Shown here: positions 35,474 to 44,530 of the stretch, in pieces | How positions within the stretch are numbered: the stretch's first letter is position 1 | How the letters are laid out: each line of letters opens with the position of its first letter | Source of the DNA: Anaerolineae bacterium | Lineage (GTDB): Bacteria; Chloroflexota; Anaerolineae; Aggregatilineales; Aggregatilineaceae | Assembly: GCA_016926875.1 (NCBI GenBank) | Contig: JAFGNU010000055.1 | Location: forward strand, 1 to 58,476 | Length of the DNA: 58,476 nt | Direction of reading: 5' to 3' | Position numbers and translations under genes: made by a program | The notes under the pieces: generated by a model | The model's database searches: none | Told to the model about the DNA's origin: nothing | Seen by the model: the letters and a program-made list of their open reading frames with translations, nothing else

Positions 35474-36369
35474 CAGTGAACCACACTCGCCCGGCGAAGC
35501 TCGGCCAGAATGACCTGTTCCCAGGGCGTGCTGGTTTCGACCGGCACATACCGTATGCCGCGCCGCGTGCAGTACGCGCCGATCTCAGCTTGCCACGCCT
35601 GGAGGCGCTGCACGTACAATTCGCGCATTTCGGGATCGATGGTCACTTCCTGCGGAATACCGGTTTCGACGTCGATCAGCTTCAGATCGCCCGTCATTTC
35701 GGGATTGACCTCATCCGGGGAAAGCACCTGGATCACGGCGATCTCAAAACCGCGCCCTTGCAGTACTCGCAGCCCATCCTCGTACCCTTCCGGCGACATC
35801 AGGTCGGTTAATACGATACATAATCCGGGGCGCACAGTCCGCAGCGCGTAATCTTGCAACGCCTGGTTCAAGTTGATATGCCCGCGCGTGTACACTTTCT
35901 CCAGCCAGGTGAGCAGGCTGACCGTGTGTCCCCGCGCCCGGTGCGGTCCCCAGCGGTGACTGCCATCCTGCCGGAGCGCCGTCACCGTCACCTGATCCCC
36001 GGTCCCCAACGCGATGTACGCCAGCCCGGTCAGCACGCGCCGCGCGTACAGGTGCTTGTGCAGGTCGCGGCTGCCGGTGCGCGGCCAGTCCATGCTGGCG
36101 GAAGCGTCCAACAGCAGGTGAACGGCCAGGTCTTCCTCGTCTTCCAGCAGCTTGATAAACGGGCGCTGCAAGCGGGCATATACATTCCAGTCTACGCGGC
36201 GCAGGTCATCGCCCCGCACGTAGTTCCGGTAATCGGCAAACTCGATGCTGGTGCCGCGCTTGGACGAGCGGCGCTCGCCCTTGATCGCGCCCGCCCGCAC
36301 CTTGTTCGCTACCAGGGTCAGGCGTTCGAGTTTGCGCAGTGTTTTTTCGTCAAACAGCCGTTCTGTCAT
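35473..36369 (-). CDS. DUF58 / vWA-like protein
   Basis: 298 residues from MTERLFDEKTL; the frame is open 30 codons further, overlapping the permease gene. The DUF58 core reads RAGAIKGERRSSKRGTSIEF, YVRGDDLRRVDWNVYARL, and the vWA-like MIDAS LLLDASASMDW (about 90-100). DUF58 proteins are the standard partners of MoxR AAA+ ATPases in bacteria and are cytoplasmic. The ATGA overlap with the next gene supports coupling. Confidence 0.93.
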   Translation of the reverse strand: MTERLFDEKTLRKLERLTLVANKVRAGAIKGERRSSKRGTSIEFADYRNYVRGDDLRRVDWNVYARLQRPFIKLLEDEEDLAVHLLLDASASMDWPRTGSRDLHKHLYARRVLTGLAYIALGTGDQVTVTALRQDGSHRWGPHRARGHTVSLLTWLEKVYTRGHINLNQALQDYALRTVRPGLCIVLTDLMSPEGYEDGLRVLQGRGFEIAVIQVLSPDEVNPEMTGDLKLIDVETGIPQEVTIDPEMRELYVQRLQAWQAEIGAYCTRRGIRYVPVETSTPWEQVILAELRRASVVH

Positions 36370-36392
36370 TATGTCGTCCGAGATGTGAGTCT

Positions 36393-37280
36393 TCAGGCAG
36401 ACGCGATATCTTGCCGCCGGAACAGGACTATTGTCAATCCGATCAGGCCCACAACCCATACCGCCAGCAGCAGCAGCGAAAACGCCAGATTATCCGAAAG
36501 GATGATAGACTGGTTATCCCCGTATGGCAGTTCAATCGTCAGGGAGTGGTTGTTGACGATCCACTCGTTTACATTTAACAGGTTGTAGCCCGGCGTCAGG
36601 CGATACAGGTGTAGAACGTTGGGGATTTTCAGGAAAAACGCGATGAGTATCAGGCCGCCAACCAGCAGACTTTCAGCAAAGGTGAGTCCCACCCCTACCA
36701 GCACCCCGCCCAGGATCGAGCGGGTGAGCATGGCTGCCAGCGCCGCATACCCGGCAGCAATGATCGTGGATACAAACGCCAGCACCGCCTGCCGCGTGTA
36801 GTCGCTGGCGAAGTCACCTAACACCTCGCCAGTAAGGGCCGGGCCATAGGTGCCCCCGGCCATCTTTACCAGCAGGCCCATCCCCAACCCGATAATCACC
36901 GACATCAGCGCAAAGGCAAACACGACCAGCGCGCCCAATGTCACAAACTTGACCAGGATCAACGCCGCGCGCCGGTTGCGCGGTATAACATTTTTCCAGG
37001 TGTGCCACTGGTATTCACCGGCGAACATCACGGCGGTAAAGCCCAGCAGCAGCAACCGGCCAAACGGACTGTTCGGCACACCCCATACACCGGTCATCTG
37101 GTCGGTCCACAGGAGCGTATCGGCAGCGAACTCTTCACGCGCAGATGAAGACAGAGCCAGGATCAGGCCGATGATGATCATAAAGCCAACAGCCCCTGCC
37201 GGGAAAATCCAGAGCAGGCAGCTTGTAACCCAGCGGTGCCCGGTGGTTTTTGACCACTCGGCGCGGAACAAATTAATCAC
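36393..37280 (-). CDS. ABC-2 type transporter permease
   Basis: 295 residues from a GTG with GGAGG 6 nt upstream. About six hydrophobic helices are seen, with the ABC-2 hallmark segment AVMFAGEYQWHTWKNVIPRNRR (about 88-109, where the coupling helix is expected). It should form the membrane channel with the ATPase whose gene overlaps it by 8 nt. ABC-2 systems export lipids, polysaccharides, proteins or drugs. The context (MoxR, glycosyltransferase) suggests an envelope component. Confidence 0.9.
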   Translation of the reverse strand: MINLFRAEWSKTTGHRWVTSCLLWIFPAGAVGFMIIIGLILALSSSAREEFAADTLLWTDQMTGVWGVPNSPFGRLLLLGFTAVMFAGEYQWHTWKNVIPRNRRAALILVKFVTLGALVVFAFALMSVIIGLGMGLLVKMAGGTYGPALTGEVLGDFASDYTRQAVLAFVSTIIAAGYAALAAMLTRSILGGVLVGVGLTFAESLLVGGLILIAFFLKIPNVLHLYRLTPGYNLLNVNEWIVNNHSLTIELPYGDNQSIILSDNLAFSLLLLAVWVVGLIGLTIVLFRRQDIASA

Positions 37281-38199
37281 CGCTGACCTCCTCGCGCACC
37301 ACCGACAGGAAATACTGCTCTAACGTCTGGCGCTGGCTGGATACCTCGTATACGTTTATATCGTGCTCAACCAGCTTACGGACCACGTGCGGCACGTCCT
37401 CGCGCGGCGCATTGACCATCATCCATTGGCTGTTGCCGGTCGAAAGCGTCCAGTGCTCGCGCAGCACAGCCGCCGCCTTGTCCAGCGGCGACGCCTCGAC
37501 GCGAAGCTGCGCCTTACCCGCCAGCAGGTCTGCAACCGCGCCCTCGCGCACGATCTGGCCCAGGCTGATGATCGCCACCCGGTCACATATCTGTTCCACT
37601 TCGCCCAGCAGGTGGCTGGATAAAAACACCGTCTTGCCGTGGTTATCAACCAAGTCGCGGATAAACTCGCGGATCTCGTGCATTCCTGCCGGATCAAGCC
37701 CGTTGGTCGGCTCGTCCAGGATCAGCAGGTCCGGGTCGTGCAGCAGTGCCGCCGCCAGCCCTAACCGCTGCTTCATGCCGGTCGAATAGCCTTTGACGCG
37801 CTGCCTGGCACGGTCGGTCAGCCCTACCTGGGCCAACAGCGCGGTGATCCGGTCGGGATCGTAATGGTTGCCGGTGCGGGCCAGCACTTCCAGGTTTTTA
37901 CGCGCAGGCAGGAAGTTATAAAACGCGGCGTGCTCTACAATCGCCCCCACCCGCCGCAGGACATCATGCTCTCGCCGGACGTGCTTACCATAGATATACA
38001 CATCGCCCTGCGTTGGCAGAACCAGGTCCAGCAGCATACAGATGGTGGTTGTTTTCCCCGCCCCGTTTGGTCCCAGGAAGCCGTATACCTGCCCGGCGTG
38101 GATGTCTAGATTCAGGTTTTTGACCGCGTGAATGCGCTTGCGGAAACGTCCAAACGTTTTGCTGAGGTTTTCTATATGGATGGCAACAGGTGCGCTCAT
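37273..38199 (-). CDS. ABC transporter ATP-binding protein
   Basis: 308 residues. Walker A GPNGAGKTTT (about 43-52), signature YSTGMKQRLGLAAAL (about 138-152), Walker B DLLILDEPTNGLDP (about 159-172) and the switch His in VFLSSHLLGEVEQ are all intact. The C-terminal ~80 residues form the extension common in ABC-2 (CcmA/NatA-type) exporters. It is paired with the permease gene that overlaps its end. Confidence 0.96.
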   Translation of the reverse strand: MSAPVAIHIENLSKTFGRFRKRIHAVKNLNLDIHAGQVYGFLGPNGAGKTTTICMLLDLVLPTQGDVYIYGKHVRREHDVLRRVGAIVEHAAFYNFLPARKNLEVLARTGNHYDPDRITALLAQVGLTDRARQRVKGYSTGMKQRLGLAAALLHDPDLLILDEPTNGLDPAGMHEIREFIRDLVDNHGKTVFLSSHLLGEVEQICDRVAIISLGQIVREGAVADLLAGKAQLRVEASPLDKAAAVLREHWTLSTGNSQWMMVNAPREDVPHVVRKLVEHDINVYEVSSQRQTLEQYFLSVVREEVSGD

Positions 38200-38205
38200 A
38201 AAACC

Positions 38206-38811
38206 TCACTCCGAAGCGGCAGCCTGTGCCGGAGTCAGCAGCGGCGTCAAGCGTAAAACCAGCAGCACCTGGAACAGCCGGATAATCAGCGCCGCCCGCA
38301 GGTTGTTGTCCGTATTCGAATCGCGCACCGCAGACAACAACGAGTCGATCAACGCTGCCCGCTTGTCATGACTTAAACCGGGCTGTGTCTCAGCCGACAA
38401 CTGCCACAATTCCGCGTACAGATGCCAGATGGCTTCTTCATGGACCAACTTGAACTCGGTGTCCCAGGCTTTTACATGCTGGACTGTCGAGGACAGTTCC
38501 ATCGTTTCGGCCAGCCCGCCTACCAGCAGATCGCGGATCAGGTGCGCCCGGTCTTCGGCAGCAGCGCGCATCATCTCCTGCAAAGCGAGGATGCCGACCG
38601 AACCGGCAGCTAACCCGGCTGCTACCATGCTGTACTGCTTGGACGTGAGCTTGCTGTGAAGGCAGCCTAGATAACAGTAGAACTGGCGCGCCAATTCGCG
38701 GGCCGGTTCGGCACCCGGTTTATCCAGCGCCAGCAGGTGCGGGTGCAGCCGCCACAGGTCATCCGGTGACGGCTCGCTCAGAATGTGCTGAAGCAGACTT
38801 TCGACTGGCAT
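38206..38811 (-). CDS. Helical protein of unknown function in the MoxR operon
   Basis: 201 residues from MPVESLLQHIL, almost entirely helical, with no signal peptide, membrane segment or known motif. Leu, Ala and acidic residues dominate. It may be an adaptor or a helical-repeat protein. It is placed 6 nt after moxR and 6 nt before the ABC ATPase gene, so it is cotranscribed with both and probably acts with one of them. I do not recognise the family. Confidence 0.75.
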   Translation of the reverse strand: MPVESLLQHILSEPSPDDLWRLHPHLLALDKPGAEPARELARQFYCYLGCLHSKLTSKQYSMVAAGLAAGSVGILALQEMMRAAAEDRAHLIRDLLVGGLAETMELSSTVQHVKAWDTEFKLVHEEAIWHLYAELWQLSAETQPGLSHDKRAALIDSLLSAVRDSNTDNNLRAALIIRLFQVLLVLRLTPLLTPAQAAASE

Positions 38812-38817
38812 GGCAGT

Positions 38818-39819
38818 TTATTCCCCCACCGGCACGCGAGCCAGCAGGTCCGCGATAATATCATCCGGCTGGATGCCTTCGGCCTGGCCCTCAAAGTTCA
38901 ACAGGAGCCGGTGCCGCAGCGCAGCAAACGCGACCGCCTGCACATCCTCATACGCCACGTTATAGCGCCCGTCCAGCAAAGCATTTACCTTCGCGCCCAA
39001 GACCATCGCCTGCCCGCCGCGCGGGCTGGCTCCATAGCGTACATACTGCCGCACCAGGTCCGGCGCGGCTGGGTTATCCGGATGGGTGGCAACTACTACC
39101 TGTGCGACATATTCTCTCAGGTGCGAAGCAATCGGCACCTGGCGCGCCAGATCGCCCATCGCAATAATCCGCGCGCCATCGGCTCGCTGGTCGGCAACGG
39201 GGAGCGATTCGCCGGTTGTACGAATCATGATCTCGATCAGTTCGTCCATCGATGGGAATAACACATCGATCTTAAACAGGAAGCGGTCAAGCTGCGCTTC
39301 GGGCAGCGGGTAGGTGCCTTCCATTTCAATCGGGTTCTGTGTCGCCAGCACAAAGAACGGCGGTTCCAGCGTATAGCGTTCATTGGCGACGGTGACGGTC
39401 TGCTCCTGCATCGCTTCCAGCAGCGCAGACTGGGTTTTGGGCGTGGCACGGTTGATTTCGTCGGCCAGGATCAGGTTGGCAAATACCGGCCCGACTTCAA
39501 ACCGGAAGTAGCGCCGCCCGTCTTCGCGCTCTTCCATGATATTGGTGCCCATAATATCGGCGGGCATCAAGTCCGGCGTGAACTGGATGCGGGAAAACCT
39601 GAGGTCAAGCACATCAGACAGCGTGCGGATCAGCATGGTTTTACCCAGCCCAGGCACCCCTTCCAGCAAGGCGTGTCCCCCGGCAATAATGCATATCAGC
39701 ACATGGCGGACTACGGTATCGTGCCCGACGATCACCTTGCCAACTTCGGACAGGATAGCCTGGGCAGTCTGGTTAAACTCATCTACGCTAATCGGGTCGA
39801 TGACGGTGGCGTCACTCAT
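38818..39819 (-). CDS. MoxR family AAA+ ATPase
   Basis: 333 residues. MoxR chaperone-like ATPase: Walker A EGVPGLGKTML (about 58-68), Walker B LILADEINRATPKTQSALLEAMQE (about 115-138), sensor 1 ATQNPIEMEGTYPLPEAQLDRF and the C-terminal lid with ASPRGG. MoxR proteins remodel or load cofactors into vWA partners. Three vWA/DUF58 proteins follow in this same operon. It has its own promoter at 39852-39879 and is the first gene of an eight-gene run down to 27789. Confidence 0.96.
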   Translation of the reverse strand: MSDATVIDPISVDEFNQTAQAILSEVGKVIVGHDTVVRHVLICIIAGGHALLEGVPGLGKTMLIRTLSDVLDLRFSRIQFTPDLMPADIMGTNIMEEREDGRRYFRFEVGPVFANLILADEINRATPKTQSALLEAMQEQTVTVANERYTLEPPFFVLATQNPIEMEGTYPLPEAQLDRFLFKIDVLFPSMDELIEIMIRTTGESLPVADQRADGARIIAMGDLARQVPIASHLREYVAQVVVATHPDNPAAPDLVRQYVRYGASPRGGQAMVLGAKVNALLDGRYNVAYEDVQAVAFAALRHRLLLNFEGQAEGIQPDDIIADLLARVPVGE

Positions 39820-39851
39820 ACGTTTTATCCCTCAATTGGAAGCACAAAGGT

Positions 39852-39879
39852 ACAATACTCCGGCTCGTTGACCTATCAA
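39852..39879 (-). promoter_or_regulatory. Promoter of the MoxR operon
   Basis: On the minus strand TTGATA and TATTGT are 16 bp apart. The transcript would start about 25 nt before the moxR ATG. Confidence 0.65.
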
Positions 39880-39882
39880 GCG

Positions 39883-40569
39883 CTAGCTGGCCGGAACCTG
39901 TAGGATGTTATCAATCACGGTGTTACCCTGCTGGTTGATGGCGGTGATCACACTCGCTTCCAGCAGTCCCGGCGCGGCGAACAAGAACCCTCCCAGAAAC
40001 GGTTCTACGGTCTGGTTGCTGCCGTCGGCATAGACAACTGCTATCGCCGTCACTGCCGGGTCTTCTACGCGGCCAAACACGATGGTATAGGGCTGCCCGT
40101 CGGTGGTAGCGAACAGCGAAATGCTCGCCAGCGCCGGGATACCGGGCTGTGGTGCGCAGGCCAACGCGCCGTTGTTCGGCTGCCACACGCCGTTAACCGG
40201 GGCTGTCAGCAAAAAGCCTGCGCATGGCAGCCCATTGGCGCCGGTATACGAAAACCCGTAAAGGTAGTCCGGCGTGCCAAGCTGCCGCTCATACCAGACC
40301 TGCAAATTCCCCGGCGATTCTCCACGCCCCAGCAGAAACTGATCGATCACCGGCACCGAACCGGATGGGGGCGCAACTGCCGCGCTGGTAGCAGGTGCCC
40401 CCGGCTGCGCTGCTGCGTCGGGGCCTGCAATTGCCGGAGCGACAGGCTCTGCGCCGGAACCGGTTGGCGTCGGCATTGCAACCTCTTCATCCGGCTTGAT
40501 GCACCCTGCCAGCAGCAGGATGAGCAAGATCGCTAAACTGAGCCTGCTCCGCCGCATTATGTTATACAC
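39883..40569 (-). CDS. Lipoprotein of unknown function
   Basis: 228 residues from a GTG with AAGGA 11 nt upstream; an ATG four codons later is possible. The lipoprotein signal has lipobox LLAGC (Cys about 23). An Ala/Pro-rich linker (about 30-72) is followed by a compact beta-rich domain (about 75-228) with two cysteines (LPCAGFLL, LACAPQ) that could form a disulfide. It is the last gene of the FHA/ABC operon. No family is recognised. Confidence 0.72.
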   Translation of the reverse strand: MYNIMRRSRLSLAILLILLLAGCIKPDEEVAMPTPTGSGAEPVAPAIAGPDAAAQPGAPATSAAVAPPSGSVPVIDQFLLGRGESPGNLQVWYERQLGTPDYLYGFSYTGANGLPCAGFLLTAPVNGVWQPNNGALACAPQPGIPALASISLFATTDGQPYTIVFGRVEDPAVTAIAVVYADGSNQTVEPFLGGFLFAAPGLLEASVITAINQQGNTVIDNILQVPAS

Positions 40570-40603
40570 AGGTTCGTCTATCCTTAGTCACTACGGCTAG
40601 ACG

Positions 40604-42472
40604 CTACGGTTCCAGGGATGAAAAATAGTCATGGATCACATCACGCTGATCAATTGGAATCCGACCACTTTCCAGGGCATCGCTGACAGCGCCTTGATAA
40701 TCACCATACACATCAGTATAAGACAGGATTGATTCGCCCGCGGGGTTCGGTCCAAACTCGCCTTCTTGCAGCGGGATACCTGCACCCAGCTCTTCCTGCC
40801 CCCCCGCGTCTACATACTGGCCAGTCTGACCGCCGAGCGTTGATGGGTCATATGCCGGGTCGTATTCCTGTATCCCGGCGTCCGTGTCGCCGGGCGTGTT
40901 GCCACTGGGAACCTCGCCACCCTCGCCGGGTGAGCCTGCGGTCGTATCAACTCCGGCTCCCCCTGCGCCCTCTCCGGCTCCTGCCATGTTCACCTGCCCC
41001 TGGCCTTCGCCAGCGCCGACGTCGTTTGCCTGGCCATCTGGGACCGCCTGGGCACCTGTTTGTCCCTGACTTTGACCATCGCCCGCATTTCCGTCTTGAG
41101 GCACTCCTTCACCGCCCTCGGCTGCCGAGGCCTGGTCTTCACCCGTACCGCCTGCCTGCGGGGTGCCGGAAACCGGCTGCTGCCCCTGGGCAGACTGCGG
41201 CGTCCCGGCAGAGCTTTGTTGATCGGAAGACTGCACATCCTGCGGCTGACCCTGTTGAGAATTGTCAGACGAGTTCTCGTTTTGTCGACCAGCCTGGGCA
41301 AGGTCCTGCTGCCCCTGGTTGACCCGATCGGCGGCAGCCTGGGCCGACTGCGCCATCGGGGAGTTTTCAAGCTGCTGCTGTTGTTGACGGAGTATAGCGG
41401 CAGCTTCGCGCAGCGTTTCCTGCGCCTGCTCGATGTCGCCCTCCCGCAGCGCGCGTGCAGCCTCGCGGAGCTTTTCGGCCAGCGCCGGGTTATTTTCTTC
41501 CAATGCCTCGGCGGCCTGCTCCAACTGCTCGGCCAGTGATTCACGCTCCGCCTCGGTCAGGTCTTCCTCGCCCAAATCCTCGGCCAGTTCGTCCACTGCA
41601 TCCGCCGCGTCACCCAGGTCTGGCTCCTTAAGCGCTTGGGCCAGGTCGGAGGTCATCTCCGATTCGGCCAGGGCGCTCGCCGCTTCACCATACATGTCTT
41701 TTTGATCTGGCGGCACGCCGTCGGTCAGTTCTTCCAGCGCCTGCCCGGCTTCGGCCAGCGCCGCAATCGCTTCCTGCTGCGAGATGTCAGGCTGCTCCAG
41801 GATATCGAGCGCATCTTCCAGCGGCTGCGCCAGTGCCTCTTTTTCCGCTTCGGTCAGTGCATCATCCGACTGGATGTCTTCAAGCGTCTTCTCCAGGTCC
41901 GCGATCTGGTCACTAATCGCGTCTTCCAGGTCACGACGCGCCAGCAGTTCATTCGTCTGGGGGTTATCGGACAGCAGCATATAGGCCAGCAGGCCCGCCA
42001 GCGCCACCAGCGCCACGATCTCCCACACGCGGACGCGCACTGGCAGCCGCGTAGATGAGCGTACCTGCCGGGCAGCGTCGACGGCATCCGACAACTGGTG
42101 CTCGGCCAACCGTTCTGGAAATGGGATCACGCCTGCCGTCAGCTCCAGGGCCGTGCTGATACGGTCCTTGAGATTGAAGCGGCGATCAAAATAGCGCGCC
42201 AAACGGTTTGTCGGCTGCGGTATCAGCCAGATCGCCATCAGCACGACCAGCCCGCAGCATAGCGTTATAAGCGCGGTGATCAGCGCGATCTGTTCCGGCA
42301 GCAGCCAGGGCCGCATACGAGACAGCATAGCAATCAGAAGGCCAAAGGCCACGCCGACGATCAGGCCGCGCGGCTCCCACAAAACGCTCTTGGCCAGCCG
42401 CAACCGGCGGTCCCAGTGTTTCACCTGGCGGGTCAGATGTGTGGCCGTTTGTTGTAGCAGTACGACGTTCAT
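40604..42472 (-). CDS. Membrane protein with coiled-coil and Gln/Gly-rich region
   Basis: 622 residues. Three membrane segments (about 34-55, 65-85 and 150-168) bracket a motif FDRRFNLKDRISTALEL, as in DUF4175-like proteins of vWA/MoxR loci. A long acidic helical, coiled-coil region (about 175-365, LAEQLEQAAEALEENNPALAEKLRE) follows, then a low-complexity Gln/Gly/Ser stretch (about 370-560). It ends in a folded tail YGDYQGAVSDALESGRIPI, then a conserved-looking DVIHDYFSSLEP. The C-terminal Y-x-A-x-IP-x-V-x-YF pattern recurs in proteins of MoxR-type clusters, to my knowledge. It may act as a scaffold. Confidence 0.75.
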   Translation of the reverse strand: MNVVLLQQTATHLTRQVKHWDRRLRLAKSVLWEPRGLIVGVAFGLLIAMLSRMRPWLLPEQIALITALITLCCGLVVLMAIWLIPQPTNRLARYFDRRFNLKDRISTALELTAGVIPFPERLAEHQLSDAVDAARQVRSSTRLPVRVRVWEIVALVALAGLLAYMLLSDNPQTNELLARRDLEDAISDQIADLEKTLEDIQSDDALTEAEKEALAQPLEDALDILEQPDISQQEAIAALAEAGQALEELTDGVPPDQKDMYGEAASALAESEMTSDLAQALKEPDLGDAADAVDELAEDLGEEDLTEAERESLAEQLEQAAEALEENNPALAEKLREAARALREGDIEQAQETLREAAAILRQQQQQLENSPMAQSAQAAADRVNQGQQDLAQAGRQNENSSDNSQQGQPQDVQSSDQQSSAGTPQSAQGQQPVSGTPQAGGTGEDQASAAEGGEGVPQDGNAGDGQSQGQTGAQAVPDGQANDVGAGEGQGQVNMAGAGEGAGGAGVDTTAGSPGEGGEVPSGNTPGDTDAGIQEYDPAYDPSTLGGQTGQYVDAGGQEELGAGIPLQEGEFGPNPAGESILSYTDVYGDYQGAVSDALESGRIPIDQRDVIHDYFSSLEP

Positions 42473-42560
42473 CGCAATCTACACCTCTCTAGCCGTATTG
42501 TACACCCGGCAGCTACGCTGCGCCGGGGTGCGCCCGATATTTCGCACGATGCCCGGCAGT

Positions 42561-43529
42561 TTATTCTTCGAGCTTGCCCATTCGCCGGATAGACAACACA
42601 AAGAATACAGCCGTGAGCGCCAGGTAGATGATCGTAAACGGTATCCAGGGCGAGATCAGTGTCACCTGCTGCCCGTTGGTCAGCGTGTAAGAAAACGCGC
42701 CAATGGTGCGCTGGTTAAGCAACACGTACTGGGTGAGCAGCGCCGTCGCTGCGGGGTTGGTACACAATACGCCCCCGATCACATACAACAGCACTTTCTG
42801 GGCGCCGGATGACTGCCCGCCGTTGTACCACAGCCCCAGCGCAATCATCACGCTGCCTATGATGATCGGCAGGCCGAACGTGATGAATGTAGCCACCGAA
42901 TACGTTAACACGCTGGCGGACAGCGTCCGCCTGGCCCGTGTCGAGAAATAAATACCAATCGTGCTGAACAACAGCGCCGTAGCCAACAGGATCACAAACG
43001 ACAGGATCAACTCCGTCTCGGCCACACCGCCAAAGAAAAAAGCAATGCTTTGCAGCGGGATCGCCGCCGTCAGCAGCAGCACCACGTACAGCATCGAGGA
43101 CAACAACTTGCCCAACACCAGCGAATGTGACGGAAGCAGTGTCGTGCGCAGCAGGTCATACGTCTGGTGCTCTCGCTCACCGCTGATAGCGCCGGACGTA
43201 AACGCCGGTGCAATGAACGACACCAGCACCATCTCGATTGCCACCACGCCGCCGAACAACGTCCGTCCGATTTCGCCGACGTTCGCCTGCCCGCCGATGC
43301 TCACCGCCGATTCAGATGCCGCGACATAGATCAGCGAGGTAAACGTGCCGAGCAGGAACAGGTAAATCGTCAGCACATTGAATGCGCGTGCGCCACGCAT
43401 CCGGCCTCGCAGTTCCTTCAAAATAACCGGGTTATCCGTTACCAACTGCGGCGGCATGTACCGGAACTTGCGATCGGGCTTGTGCTCCGGCGCCGTTTCG
43501 ATCGTGGTTTGAGTTGCTTGTTCTTCCAT
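42561..43529 (-). CDS. ABC-2 type transporter permease
   Basis: 322 residues from MEEQATQ; a TTG five codons upstream is an alternative. An N-terminal cytoplasmic stretch includes NPVILKELRGRMRGARAF, typical for permeases of the GldF/ABC-2 type. Six or seven hydrophobic helices follow and the tail is charged. SGEREHQTYDLLRTTLLPS (about 117-135) is the conserved coupling region. It pairs with the ATPase encoded 23 nt upstream. Confidence 0.88.
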   Translation of the reverse strand: MEEQATQTTIETAPEHKPDRKFRYMPPQLVTDNPVILKELRGRMRGARAFNVLTIYLFLLGTFTSLIYVAASESAVSIGGQANVGEIGRTLFGGVVAIEMVLVSFIAPAFTSGAISGEREHQTYDLLRTTLLPSHSLVLGKLLSSMLYVVLLLTAAIPLQSIAFFFGGVAETELILSFVILLATALLFSTIGIYFSTRARRTLSASVLTYSVATFITFGLPIIIGSVMIALGLWYNGGQSSGAQKVLLYVIGGVLCTNPAATALLTQYVLLNQRTIGAFSYTLTNGQQVTLISPWIPFTIIYLALTAVFFVLSIRRMGKLEE

Positions 43530-43552
43530 CTGCCCGGCCTGCAATTCGTTTG

Positions 43553-44530
43553 CTAGGAGACGATCCCTTTGGTTGCCCGCATGAAGACGGTTTCCAGATC
43601 GTCGGTTTCTTCGGTGAAGTTGACCACAGGGATACCCCGGCTGGACAGCGCCTGCAACAGCCCGCTAACGCCCTCGTCATCCCCACTAAAGCTTACCTGA
43701 ATGCGCTTGCGGCCATGTTCGTCCGGCATGTTTTCGACAGTGGTCACGCCCTCGATATGGGCCAGCGCTTCTTTCGCCTCGTCCACACGATCCAGCAGCG
43801 TGATCGTGATCTCCCTGGTGGGGATCAACTGGCGGCGTATCTCTTCAACCGTGCCCTGGGCAACCATTTTGCCGGTTTCAATAATGCCCAAATGGGTGCA
43901 TATCTCGGCCACGTCCGCCAGGATGTGCGATGAGAAAAAGATCGTCTTGCCCATGTGTGCCATTTCGACCAGCAACTCGCGTATCTCAATACGCGCGCGG
44001 GGGTCCAGCCCGGACGCTGGCTCGTCCAGGATCAGCACTTTGGGATCATGCGCCAGTGTGCGCGCCAGGCTGAGACGCTGCTTCATGCCACGGCTGAGCT
44101 TCTCAACCATATCATCCCGGCGGTGTGTCAGGTCGACCAGGGCCAGCAGATCATCGACCAGCGCCGGGCGCTCCCGTTCGGGGATCTCGTAACACGCGGC
44201 GAAGAAATCCAGGTATTCCCAGACCTTCATATCATCGTACACACCAAAAAAGTCGGGCATATAGCCAATCGCACGGCGAACCTCACGCGGGCTTTCGGTT
44301 ACCGAATAGCCGGTTACATACGATTCGCCCGCCGTCGGCGAGATCAACGTGGTCAAGATGCGCATAGTGGTGGTCTTCCCGGCGCCGTTCGGCCCGACGA
44401 ATCCGTAGACCGCGCCGCGCGGCACCTGGAGCGACAGGTCATCTACGGCCAAGACCTTGCCATAGCGCTTAACCAGCCCGAACGTTTCGATGACGTATTC
44501 TTCTGATGACATATTCCTGCTCTCGATCAT
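43553..44530 (-). CDS. ABC transporter ATP-binding protein (second system)
   Basis: 325 residues. Walker A GPNGAGKTTT (about 47-56), signature LSRGMKQRLSLARTL, Walker B KVLILDEPASGLDP and switch His in FFSSHILADV are complete. The C-terminal extension is of ABC-2/Gld type. I keep the ATG at 44530 because it overlaps the stop of the preceding gene in an ATGA arrangement; an ATG six codons later is less well placed. It forms an exporter with the downstream permease. Confidence 0.95.
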   Translation of the reverse strand: MIESRNMSSEEYVIETFGLVKRYGKVLAVDDLSLQVPRGAVYGFVGPNGAGKTTTMRILTTLISPTAGESYVTGYSVTESPREVRRAIGYMPDFFGVYDDMKVWEYLDFFAACYEIPERERPALVDDLLALVDLTHRRDDMVEKLSRGMKQRLSLARTLAHDPKVLILDEPASGLDPRARIEIRELLVEMAHMGKTIFFSSHILADVAEICTHLGIIETGKMVAQGTVEEIRRQLIPTREITITLLDRVDEAKEALAHIEGVTTVENMPDEHGRKRIQVSFSGDDEGVSGLLQALSSRGIPVVNFTEETDDLETVFMRATKGIVS

